A stretch of DNA of 64,000 bases from the NCBI GenBank assembly GCA_028285595.1, contig JANQOW010000045.1, positions 1 through 64,000 of the forward strand, in the 5' to 3' direction. The position numbers and the translations under genes were made by a program. Within the stretch, counting starts at the first letter, position 1. Each line of letters begins with the position of its first letter. Below, piece by piece: positions 26,981-36,600 of this stretch. The notes under the pieces are model-generated. The model did not search any database. It was not told where the DNA came from and saw only the letters and a list, made by a program, of their open reading frames with translations. The stretch comes from Hyphomicrobiales bacterium. GTDB taxonomy: Bacteria > Pseudomonadota > Alphaproteobacteria > Rhizobiales > CAJQND01.

Positions 26981-29034
26981 ACGTCCTTCAAGAACCTCAA
27001 GCCATCATAGATGGCCGCATGGATGTTGCGGGAGGCCACCGCATCGCCAATGCGGAAGAGCTGGAACGCTCCGTCCGGGTTCGTGGCAATCTCTTGCGGC
27101 CGGCCATCGATCAAGGCCTGATAGTCCACCTCCCCGCGGTTGCGGCTCTCTTCCTTCAGTTCAAAATAGAGCTCATCCAGCGGCGCCGTGCCATGTTCCG
27201 CCACCACCTGGTCGACCAGACGTTCTCCCACGGGGGCCCCTGTGTATTTGCTCCACAGGTCCACTTCCAGCTTGTTGCCCTTGCGGCGCACAGCCCTCAC
27301 ATCGGTGTTGATGGTGATCACGGTGCCCGTTTCCTGAAACGCCTGGGCATAGGGCACGTAGTTCATGCCGCCAATGTCTGGCGCATTGAAGCGTTCAGGC
27401 GAAATCATCTCCAGCTTTGAGCCGGAGCGGCAAATGAACTCAGCCGCCGTGAAGCCCGGGTGCTGCCCGTTATCGTCATACATCAGAACATCCTCAGCAG
27501 GCTTCACATCACCGCTTAAGATATCCCACGAGGAGACCACCAGATCCTCACCCTCGTCCAGTGACGGGGTCTGCGGCAAGCCGCCCGTGGCGATGATCAC
27601 CACGTCGGGCTCCTCCGCCCGCACATCACCGGCGTCGGCGAAGATGTTGAACCGCATCTCCACTCCGGCCTCTTCGCAGCGCTCAGCGCGCCAGTCCGCA
27701 ATGCCGATCAGTTCTTTGCGCCGGTCGAGCCGGGTTGCCAGGCGGATCTGGCCGCCCGGTTCATTCGCCGCTTCGAACACAACAACCTCATGGCCCCGTT
27801 CGCCGGCCACCCTGGCCGCTTCCAGGCCCGCAGGCCCCGCCCCCACAATCACCACCTTTCGGCGCGACCCCTCAGCAGGCTGGATAGTATGCGGCATTGA
27901 GCCCTCGCGCCCGGTCGAAGGATTGTGGATGCACAATGTGCCGTGCCCCTCATAGATCCGGTCCAGGCAGTAAGTGGCGCCCACGCACGGGCGGATCGTG
28001 TATTCCTTGCCTTCAGCCACCTTGTTGACGATGTGGGGATCGGCGATGTGCGGCCGGGTCATGCCCACCATATCGAGCTTACCTTCCGCCACCGCATGGC
28101 GGGCCGTTGCCACATCAGAGATGCGGGCCGCATGGAAGACCGGGAACTTTGTGGCCTCGCGCACCTCACCGGCGAAATCCAGATGTGGCGCTGAACGCAT
28201 ACCGCCAATGGGGATCACTTTGGTGAGCGGCGCGTCATGCTCAACCTGCCCGCGGATGATGTTGAGAAAGTCAATCTGCCCGCCATCCACCAGACGCTGG
28301 CAGATTTCCAGGCCATCAGCCTTGGAAATCCCGCGCACATTGTCCTCATCGGCCACCAGGCGGCAGCCCACGATGAACTCCGGCCCCACCGCCTCGCGAA
28401 TGGCGTCCAGCACCCGGTTGGTGAAGCGCAGGCGATTGTCGAAGGTTTCGGTGCTGTACTCGTCTTCGCGCATGTTGGTGAGCGGCGACCAGAAGCCGTC
28501 CATCAGGTGGCCGTAACACTCCAGCTCAATGCCATCCATGCCGCCCGCCTGCATGCGTTGGGCGGCGGCGGCATAGTCCTTGATGATGCGCTCAATGTCC
28601 CAGTCTTCCATCTCTTTGGGAAACGCGCGGTGGGCGGGCTCACGCACCGGCGAGGCGGCCAGCACGGGCAGCCAGTCGGAATGGTTCCAGTTGGTGCGCC
28701 GCCCCAGATGAGTAATCTGGATCATCACTGCCGCACCATGTTCATGGCACTCGTCGGTGAGCCGCTTCACGTGCGGCACGATCTCATCCTTATAGACCTG
28801 GAGGTTCCCGAAAGCTGCCGGACTGTCCGGCGAGACAATGGCCGAACCTGCGGTCATGGTGAGCGCGATGCCGCCCTTGGCTTTTTCCACGTGATAAAGC
28901 CGGTACTTGTCTGCAGGCATGCCATCATGATGGTAATTGGGCTCATGGGCCGTGGACATCAAACGGTTGCGCAATGTGAGATGTTTGAGCTGATAAGGCT
29001 GCAGCAGAGGGTCGCGCGAGGAGGCATTTGTCAT
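26977..29034 (-). CDS. NADH:flavin oxidoreductase, TMADH / dimethylglycine-demethylase (DgcA)-like flavoprotein
   Basis: N-terminal OYE barrel (LKHLTLRNRLMSTAHEPNYHHDGMP), Fe-S region RPCVGATYCLDRIYEGHGTLCIHNPSTGRE, C-terminal FAD/NAD domain VVIVGAGPAGLEAARVAGERGHEVVVFE. Confidence 0.85.
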   Translation of the reverse strand: MTNASSRDPLLQPYQLKHLTLRNRLMSTAHEPNYHHDGMPADKYRLYHVEKAKGGIALTMTAGSAIVSPDSPAAFGNLQVYKDEIVPHVKRLTDECHEHGAAVMIQITHLGRRTNWNHSDWLPVLAASPVREPAHRAFPKEMEDWDIERIIKDYAAAAQRMQAGGMDGIELECYGHLMDGFWSPLTNMREDEYSTETFDNRLRFTNRVLDAIREAVGPEFIVGCRLVADEDNVRGISKADGLEICQRLVDGGQIDFLNIIRGQVEHDAPLTKVIPIGGMRSAPHLDFAGEVREATKFPVFHAARISDVATARHAVAEGKLDMVGMTRPHIADPHIVNKVAEGKEYTIRPCVGATYCLDRIYEGHGTLCIHNPSTGREGSMPHTIQPAEGSRRKVVIVGAGPAGLEAARVAGERGHEVVVFEAANEPGGQIRLATRLDRRKELIGIADWRAERCEEAGVEMRFNIFADAGDVRAEEPDVVIIATGGLPQTPSLDEGEDLVVSSWDILSGDVKPAEDVLMYDDNGQHPGFTAAEFICRSGSKLEMISPERFNAPDIGGMNYVPYAQAFQETGTVITINTDVRAVRRKGNKLEVDLWSKYTGAPVGERLVDQVVAEHGTAPLDELYFELKEESRNRGEVDYQALIDGRPQEIATNPDGAFQLFRIGDAVASRNIHAAIYDGLRFLKDV

Positions 29035-29221
29035 GAGGTTTCAGATCCGGCTCGTGATTGAGCACGCCAGTCTATCGGCAGCTTGAAGCCTGCGTAAGCC
29101 CCCTTGCGCCGATTAGCGGCACAACAGCCCGCGCCGCGCAAACCACCCGCGTTCGGCGGCGACGATACCAACGCGTGTGCATGAGACGTGAGCGCGGCGT
29201 TTGGACCTTGTTTGGCCTATG

Positions 29222-29257
29222 AAAAACGCCGCCGGGGTGGGCCCGGCGGCGTTTCAA
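29222..29257 (-). terminator. Rho-independent terminator of the cold-shock gene
   Basis: Minus strand AAACGCCGCCGGGcccaCCCCGGCGGCGTTTTTC. Confidence 0.85.
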
Positions 29258-29301
29258 TTTGGTCTGGGCGGAGGGGGCCGCCCGTCAATTCCAACAGGCC
29301 A

Positions 29302-29514
29302 TTAGGCCATTTGGATGTTTGCAGCCTGCTTGCCGCGACCGCGCGGATCGTCTTCAATGTCGAAGGTGACCTTGTCGCCTTCGTCAAGACCGGCAACGCC
29401 AGACCGCTGCAATGCGGAAACATGAACGAAAACGTCCTTGCCGCCGTCATCGGGTGCGATAAAGCCGTAACCTTTCTCCTGATTGAAGAACTTTACTGTA
29501 CCGCTCGTGCTCAT
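29302..29514 (-). CDS. Cold-shock protein (CspA family)
   Basis: [55 protein letters not shown]1/RNP2 motifs. Confidence 0.97.
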   Translation of the reverse strand: MSTSGTVKFFNQEKGYGFIAPDDGGKDVFVHVSALQRSGVAGLDEGDKVTFDIEDDPRGRGKQAANIQMA

Positions 29515-29841
29515 TCGTGGGATCCTTTCCCGTCGGGGTAACTTGGATTCAACAGGTATCCGCCTGCAAAAATGCAGTCGTATTCCTCTCAGATTTTAGG
29601 AGAACAAAGAAGCCCGTGGGGGGGTATTTGTTTCATCGTGCCGTCGGTCCGAGGGTGCGTTCAATCCAAAACAGCAACGCACCTTAAGTACCGATATATG
29701 GGTCCCGCCCTAACGGTTCAAGCTTTAAATCCCCATTAAAACGCTACATTTAGCCGTAGGAGCTGTCATAAAACTGTCACAAAACGCATGTCTCGGCCAA
29801 ATGGACCGATCGCGCGCAAAAAGTGAGGCTGCTGGTCTCAT

Positions 29842-31065
29842 TTATTCTGCAGGTTGCAGCTTGGGACCTCGCCCGCTGAGGGAAACCTCGTTGCCCTGAT
29901 CAGGATTGTGCGGCACCAGAAACGACAAGACCAAAGACACAAAGGCCATTCCGGCCCCGATGAGGAACACGGCCGAGTGGGATTGGATCCAGATATAGCC
30001 CAGCATCACGGGCAGACCGACGGCCGCCACATGGTTGATTGAGAAGGCCACTCCGGCCGTAGGGGCAATGTCGGCCGGGTCGGCGATCTTCTGGAAATAG
30101 GTCTTGATCGCAATAGCCAGCGCAAAGAACGCATGATCGAGCAGGTAGAGCCCGGCGGCGATCCATGGGTTCTCCACGAACGCATAGGCCACGAACACCC
30201 CGATCAGGCCGATATACTCAAAAATCAATGCACGCCGCTCCCCCCACTTGGCGATCAATCCACCGATCATCGGCGCGAAGAGCATATTGAACACCGCATT
30301 GGCGATGTAGAGCATGGAAACCTGCGCAATGGTGAAACCAAATTTCTCCACCATCATGAAGGCAGCGAAAACGATGAAGATCTGGCGCCTGGCCCCGGCC
30401 ATAAACGTCAGCGCATAGTAGAGCCAATATCGCTTCCTGAGCACCAGCTCCTTGCGCTGTGGCACCACTTCCTTAAAGCGCGGGAAGGTGAGCCATAAAA
30501 GCCCGGCAATCGCGATCGTCAGGCCGCCGCCGATCAGATAGATCGGGATGTAATCCAATCCCAGATAAGTGTTACACAGCCAGACGATGCCGTATGCCGA
30601 GATGGTGGCAAAGGCACCGGCTTGCATAATTTGCCCCAGTTGGCGCGGCGCGGTGGCTTTCGGCAACCACTGCAGCGCCAAGGATTGGTTCATGGTCTCG
30701 TAATAGTGGAACCCCACACTCATCAGAAATGTCGTGCAGTAGAGCCCGATTTCAGCAGGAAAGTAGCCTGTGAGCGCGGTGCCCAGCCCCAGCAAGGCCA
30801 GCGAGACAAGCGCGAACGTTTGTTCGCGCAGCCAGATGATCACGAAGATAGCCGTAAAGGACAAGAACCCCGGAATCTCGCGGATCGACTGCAGCCAGCC
30901 CATCTCTTCGCCGCTGAAGCTGGCCCGCTCAATCGCAAAGTTGTTGAGCAGGTTGCTCCAAACGGCGAATGAGAAATACATGGCCACCGACATGGCCACG
31001 AGCATGACCACGGGCCGGCGCAGACCGGTCACCTCGCTGGGCAGCACTTCTTTTCGCGAAAACAT
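29842..31065 (-). CDS. MFS transporter
   Basis: About 12 hydrophobic segments and MFS loop motifs; start MFSRKEVLPSEVTGL. Confidence 0.8.
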   Translation of the reverse strand: MFSRKEVLPSEVTGLRRPVVMLVAMSVAMYFSFAVWSNLLNNFAIERASFSGEEMGWLQSIREIPGFLSFTAIFVIIWLREQTFALVSLALLGLGTALTGYFPAEIGLYCTTFLMSVGFHYYETMNQSLALQWLPKATAPRQLGQIMQAGAFATISAYGIVWLCNTYLGLDYIPIYLIGGGLTIAIAGLLWLTFPRFKEVVPQRKELVLRKRYWLYYALTFMAGARRQIFIVFAAFMMVEKFGFTIAQVSMLYIANAVFNMLFAPMIGGLIAKWGERRALIFEYIGLIGVFVAYAFVENPWIAAGLYLLDHAFFALAIAIKTYFQKIADPADIAPTAGVAFSINHVAAVGLPVMLGYIWIQSHSAVFLIGAGMAFVSLVLSFLVPHNPDQGNEVSLSGRGPKLQPAE

Positions 31066-31127
31066 CTCGCGGGCTCTACAGGAGACGCCGCCGCGGGTCA
31101 AAGCGTTTTTGGGGTCAGGTTGAACGC

Positions 31128-31406
31128 CTAAGCGGCCGTTGTCGGGTCGATCATCTTGGTGACCTCAGTCACCTTTGTGGCCGGAAAACCGCTGATTTCA
31201 GCATGCTTGTGGATGATGTCCTCATCTTTCGCCAGATAGACGCAGAAGGTCTTGTCACCGGCCACATAGCTCTCAACCCATTGGATGTCGGAGCCAAGTT
31301 GCTCAAGCACCTCGTTCGACTTTGCAGCAGCTCCGCGCAGTTGCTCGCGCTCGAACGTGCCAACCTCGGGAATATCGCGCTCAATAATGAACTTCTTCAA
31401 CGCCAT
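31128..31406 (-). CDS. DUF4242-domain small protein
   Basis: KKFIIERDIPEVGTFEREQLRGAAAKSNEVL...VESYVAGDKTFCVYLAKDEDIIHKHAEISGFPATKVTEV. Confidence 0.85.
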   Translation of the reverse strand: MALKKFIIERDIPEVGTFEREQLRGAAAKSNEVLEQLGSDIQWVESYVAGDKTFCVYLAKDEDIIHKHAEISGFPATKVTEVTKMIDPTTAA

Positions 31407-31484
31407 CGCTTGCTCTCCTCGTGTTTTTGTTGCGTTTCCACTCAGGAGAGTTTCCCGCCTCCCCGCTCCGGATGCAAGCTTTGT

Positions 31485-32474
31485 CTACCCCCAGAGCTCT
31501 GGAGGAGCCGGGTGCATCAGCGAACCATCGAAGCGGATGGCCGGATCACGGTCTTCAGCCAGGAGCAGCGGGCCGTCCAGATCCACGAAACTGCTGAGGC
31601 CGGCCACAAGCATGGCGGGCGCCATGGCAAGCGACGTGGCCACCATGCAGCCGGTAAAAAGATCCAGCCCTTCCGCGCGGGCCGCCTCTGCAAAGTGCAG
31701 CGCATTGGTGAGACCGCCGGTCTTGTCCAGCTTGATGTTCACCACGTCGTACTTGCCCACCACCTTGTGGAGGCCGGCGGCGTCATGGGCCGATTCATCG
31801 GCGCAGACGGGGATCGGCCGGTCAATCTCTGCCAACAGGCCGTCATTGTCGGCGGGCAGCGGCTGCTCCACCAGCGCCACATCGATTTCCGCGCACACCT
31901 CCAGAAGTCCCGGCAGGGCCTGCGGCGACCAGCCCTCATTGGCATCAATGATTAGCCGCATATCCGGAACCGAGGCCCGGATGGCTCTCAGGCGCTCCGC
32001 ATCACGCCCGTCGCTTGCCCCCATTTTCAGCTTCAGCAAGGGTCGCTCGGCATTCTTGGCGGCGGCCTCTGCCATAACCTCCGGGGTGTCAATGCCAAGG
32101 GTGTAGGCGGTCTCCAGAGGTCCGGGCTGGGCCAGCCCGGCCAACTGCCAGGCGGGTGTTCCCGTTCGCTTGGCCTCAAGATCCCAGAGCGCACAGTCCA
32201 GCGCATTCCGGCCCGCATAGGGCCCGATCACATCCGGCACCTGATCGCGGGTCAGGCCAGCTTCAATTGTGCTGCGCGCCGCCTCCAGCGCTTGCATCAC
32301 CGCCGGCACGCTCTCCCCATAGCGCGCATAGGGCACACACTCGCCGCGCCCAACGGCCCCACCCTCGTCTTCCAGGGTCACCGTCAGAACCTCCGCGGTC
32401 GTCTTGGCACCGCGCGAGATGGCAAAGCTGCCGGCCAGCGGCCAGGTCTCGTGGGCAATGGTGAGCTTCACCAT
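31485..32474 (-). CDS. dgcA: Enolase-superfamily dipeptide epimerase / N-acetyl-D-glutamate racemase-like
   Basis: LLKLKMGASDGRDAERLRAIR (KxK region), LIIDANEGW, VALVEQPLPA, CADESAHD, YDVVNIKLDKTGGLT. Directly follows the DUF1611 gene. Confidence 0.82.
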   Translation of the reverse strand: MVKLTIAHETWPLAGSFAISRGAKTTAEVLTVTLEDEGGAVGRGECVPYARYGESVPAVMQALEAARSTIEAGLTRDQVPDVIGPYAGRNALDCALWDLEAKRTGTPAWQLAGLAQPGPLETAYTLGIDTPEVMAEAAAKNAERPLLKLKMGASDGRDAERLRAIRASVPDMRLIIDANEGWSPQALPGLLEVCAEIDVALVEQPLPADNDGLLAEIDRPIPVCADESAHDAAGLHKVVGKYDVVNIKLDKTGGLTNALHFAEAARAEGLDLFTGCMVATSLAMAPAMLVAGLSSFVDLDGPLLLAEDRDPAIRFDGSLMHPAPPELWG

Positions 32475-32480
32475 GGCCCG

Positions 32481-33491
32481 TCAGCCGCCATAATGCGCCT
32501 GCAGCGCGTCTACGATCGGCCCCGGACCGGTTCTGATGGGATCCACGGTGGGCAGTCCGTACTCTTCTTCCAGCTTGTTCAGGTAAGCCGTGGCCTCCTC
32601 ATCGCCAAGCGCCTGGGTGTTGATGCAGAGCCCCACACAGCGGATATCCGGATTGGTCAAGCGCCCTTGCAGGGTCACCAGATCGATCACCTGCTGAATG
32701 GAGGGCAAGGGCGTTGATACGCCGCGCATGGTGGTGCGGGTGGGTTCATGACAGACCACAAACGCATCAGGCTGGGAGCCGTGCAGCAATCCGAGGGTGA
32801 CGCCGGCGAACGAGGGGTGGAACAAGGACCCCTGCCCCTCTACCACCTGCCAGGCATCAGGGTCATTGTCCGGCGTCAGCCACTCAGCGGCGCCGGAGAT
32901 GAAGTCCGCCACCACGGCATCAATGGAGACCCCGCGGTTGGAAATGAAGATCCCCGTCTGCCCGGTGGCGCAGAACTCGCTCTTCATCCCGCGCGCCCGC
33001 ATTTCCTGGTCCAGCGCAAGCGCGGTGTACTTCTTGCCCACCGAGCAATCGGTGCCCACTGCAAGCAGGCGCAAGCCAGGGCGCTTGGTGCCCTTGCCGG
33101 TTGCGAATGTCTTTTCAGAGAACCGCACATCATGCAGCTTGCGCCCATTGCGTTCGGCCGCTTCTGCAATCTCCGGCGTTGCCGAAAGGCGCTTGTGCAG
33201 GCCCGTGGCCACATCCATCCCGGCATCCAACGCAGCCACAATCTGGCTGATCCAATGGTCCGGCAACACGCCGCCGGCATTCACCACGCCGACGATCATT
33301 GTCTTGGCGCCCTTTGCGGCGGCCTCCTCAATGGTCACGTCGTCAATACCGCAATCGGCGTTGCACCCCTCAAGCCGCAATTGCCCGACGCACCAGTCAG
33401 GCCGCCAGTCGACAATGCCACCAGCGGTCTTGGCCGCCAATTGATCGTGCACATCCCCCAGAAACAGAAGATAAGGCTTGGCAATTTCCAT
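32481..33491 (-). CDS. dgcN: DUF1611 protein, D-glutamate N-acetyltransferase DgcN-like
   Basis: GTDCSVGKKYTALALDQEMRARGMKSEFCATGQTGIFISNRGVSIDAVVADFISGAAEWL; 6 bp upstream of the epimerase gene. Confidence 0.82.
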   Translation of the reverse strand: MEIAKPYLLFLGDVHDQLAAKTAGGIVDWRPDWCVGQLRLEGCNADCGIDDVTIEEAAAKGAKTMIVGVVNAGGVLPDHWISQIVAALDAGMDVATGLHKRLSATPEIAEAAERNGRKLHDVRFSEKTFATGKGTKRPGLRLLAVGTDCSVGKKYTALALDQEMRARGMKSEFCATGQTGIFISNRGVSIDAVVADFISGAAEWLTPDNDPDAWQVVEGQGSLFHPSFAGVTLGLLHGSQPDAFVVCHEPTRTTMRGVSTPLPSIQQVIDLVTLQGRLTNPDIRCVGLCINTQALGDEEATAYLNKLEEEYGLPTVDPIRTGPGPIVDALQAHYGG

Positions 33492-33589
33492 CTCACACCT
33501 CGCAACCGCAGCCCCTGCCGCGCCAAACAAACCGGCCGTTCTAATCCACTATTTTGGCCCAAGAGACAATGGGCCAACAACACGAAAAG

Positions 33590-33626
33590 AAAAGGGGCAG
33601 CATGCCGATGCACGCCGCCCCTTTTG
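33590..33626 (-). terminator. Terminator-like hairpin after the giant repeat-protein gene
   Basis: Minus strand AAAAGGGGCggcgtgcatcggcatgctGCCCCTTTTCTTTT. Confidence 0.7.
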
Positions 33627-33649
33627 GAGCTTTGAGTTTTTAGGGCCGC

Positions 33650-36600
33650 TTAGCTGGCGTTATCAGCCGGGCGGATACCGGGACCGGACAGATCCACCCG
33701 GTCGCCATGGCGGCGAACCACGTCGGCCAGCGCACTGAGCGCGGTGATCTGATCGGCCACCACTTTACGCATGGCATCTGCATTGGCACGGGCTTCATCG
33801 GGCATATCGATGATCGACTGGCGCATCTGACCGCGCAGATCGTCGATCTCCGCCATCACCTGCTTGGCCGCAGCATGCATGTCCTGAGCCGTGGCCGAGA
33901 AGTCCGTAGACGTTGAGGCCATGATGTTGGTCATCGCCGACATTGCCTTCTCGTACTGGTTGGACAGGTTCTGAGCGGCCAGGGCGATCTGCTCGTCGCT
34001 GGTTTTCTCCATCCGCTTCAACTCCTTGCCGAGGCCGGCAATGGTCTGCTCCAGCATGCGCGAGGTATGCTCCAGCTGGCCTGTGACCTGGCTGGTGGTG
34101 CCATCCAGACGGCCCACGATGGAATTGCTGACCTTGTCCAGTTGATCGGCAACATTGACGCTGGCGCTTTCCAGGCGGCCCGTCAGGTTGTTGCTGACGC
34201 TTTCCAGCTGACCTGTCAGCTTGCCGGATGTGGTCTCAAGCCGCTTGGTGAGGTTGAGCGTCACATCGTCCAACTGACCGGACATGTTGTCCGCGGAAGA
34301 CGCCAGGTGGCTGAGGAAGCCGGTGCTGACCGTGTCCAGCTTGGTGGCCAGATCGCCGGTTGTCGCAGCAAGCTGACCAGAGGCCTGCGCGCTGACGGTT
34401 TCCAGCTGGCTCGCCAGAGTTTGGGTCGTGGCTGCGAGTTTCTCGGCCGTCTCGGTGCTCACGGTCTCCAGCTTGGTCGCCAGGCCACCGGTCATGTCGG
34501 CGAACCGGTCCACGGTTTCCACACCGATATTGCCCAGCATTCCGGTCACATTGCCGATGGACATATCGAGCTGTGATCTCAGGCCGCTGCCAAACTGCTC
34601 CAACTGCTCGCCAAGGCCACTGGTGACCCCTTCGAGTTGGCCGGAGACCGTGGAGTTGACCTCGTCCAGATGCGTGATGATCTGACCTGCGGTGGCTTCC
34701 AGTTTCCCGCCAACAGAGGTGTTGACCTCTTCAAGCTGGGTAACGACTTGGCCAGCCGTGTTCTCCAGACGCCCGGACAGCTCGCCGCTGACCTGAGACA
34801 GTCTCTCATCGAGTGCGCCTGCAGTTTCAGAGAGCTGGCTGGCGAAGTAGCTGTTGGCCTTCTCAAGGTGCGAGGCGAACTTGGCACCGGAGGTTTCCAG
34901 GGCCTCGGCAGATTCGTTGCTGGCCTTGGCAAGCATCGCATCAGCTTCGCTAAGCCGCGTGGCCAGCGACCCGGTGCGTTCTTCCAGGTTGACAATGATG
35001 TTGCTGCCGGCAGCCGCCAGTTGGCTCGCCAGCTTGTCGCCGGCACCTGCCAATTCGTCGGTGACCTTCTCGGCAATTTCGCCAAGACCGTCCGTGGCTT
35101 TCTCCAGAGAACCAGACAGCTCCACCGTCTTGTTCTCCAGGCCCGCCACGATCGACTTGGTGGCATCGCCCAGTTGATCGGCCAGTTGCACGCCTGCAGT
35201 GGAAAGCTTGGCCACCACACCGTCTGCTGCCTCGTCAAGATTGATGTTGGCAGAGTTCATGGCTTCGGCAAAGGCTTCCGTCTTGCCTTCCAAGCCGGTC
35301 AGCATGCTGGCGCTCGCTTCGCCGATCTGAGCGGTGTACTTGTCGCCCGCCTCGTTAAGCTGGCCGGAGACCTTGGTTGCAATCTCATCAAGCTCGCCGG
35401 AGGCTTTGCTCATGGACTGCTCAAACTCGCCCTGCTTGTTCTCAAGGCCCAGAACCACCAGGGAACCGGTTTCCGTAAGCCGCTCAGACAGCTTGTCACC
35501 AACTTCGGAGAGACCGGTGATGACCTTCGTTGCCACCTGGTCAAACTCTTCTGAACGGCCTTCCAAGCCCACCAGCATGTTGGCGCTGGCTTGGCCAAGC
35601 TGTTCTGTGAGGTTGGTGCCCGCAGTGGAGAGCTCGCTTGCCACTTTGTGTGCGATTTGATCCAGCTCGCCCGTCTTGCCTTCCAGTCCGGACAGGATGG
35701 TTGTGCTGGTTTCGCCCAAACGGTTGGTCAAGCGCTCACCGGCTTCTGACAGCTCGGTGGCCACTTTCTTAGCAATCTCATCCAGCTCGCCGGTTTTTCC
35801 GTCAAGGCCGGTGAGAATGTTGGCACTGGATTCACCCAGTTGATCAGTCAGGCGTCCGCCTGCTTCGGTCAGCTCGGTGGAGACACGCTGTGCAATGAGA
35901 TCCAGCTCGCTGGCTGCCTTCGTGATGGAATTGGCCACTTCGCTGGTGCGTCCTTCCAGACCACCCACGACGTCCACGCTGGCTTGACCAAGCTGCGCAG
36001 CAACCTGCTCGCCGGCTTTTGCCAGTTCGCCGGAGACCCGCTCCACCAGTTCATCCAAGCGCCCCGCGGCCTGAGAGATGTTCTCAGCAACACCGCCGGT
36101 CTTGCCGTCCAAGCCAGCCAGGATCTTGGCGCTGGTTTCACCCAGTTGATCGGTGAGCTTCTCGCCGGCCCCGGACAGTTCCAGGGTCACGCGATTTGCG
36201 ATTTCATCCAGCTCGCTGGTGGCTTTTCCGATGTTGCCGGCCACTTCACCAGACTTGCTGTCCAGGTTCACCAGAATATTGGCACTCGCCTCGCCCAACT
36301 GGTCGGTGAGTTTGTTGCCTGCGGTCACCATCTCGGTTGTCACCCGCTCGGCAACAAGGCCCAGCTCGGAAGAGGTTTGCGTCAGCGCGCCGGAGAGCTC
36401 GCCCACTTTGCCTTCCAGATTGACGACAATGTTGCCGCCGGTCTCGCCGATCTTGTCGGTGAACTCAGAACCGGCCGTGGCCAGTTCAGAGGCAATCCGG
36501 CCTGCGATCAGGTCAAAGTCGCCGGTGGCTTTGCTCAAGACGCTGGAGAGCTTGCCGGCAGAGGCATCGAAGCGCGTGATCAGCGCTGCGCTGGTGTCCT

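Noticed and set aside
29515-29841. Possible extra small gene between the MFS gene and cspA
   Set aside because: No good ORF; more likely the long 5' UTR and promoter of the cold-shock gene.
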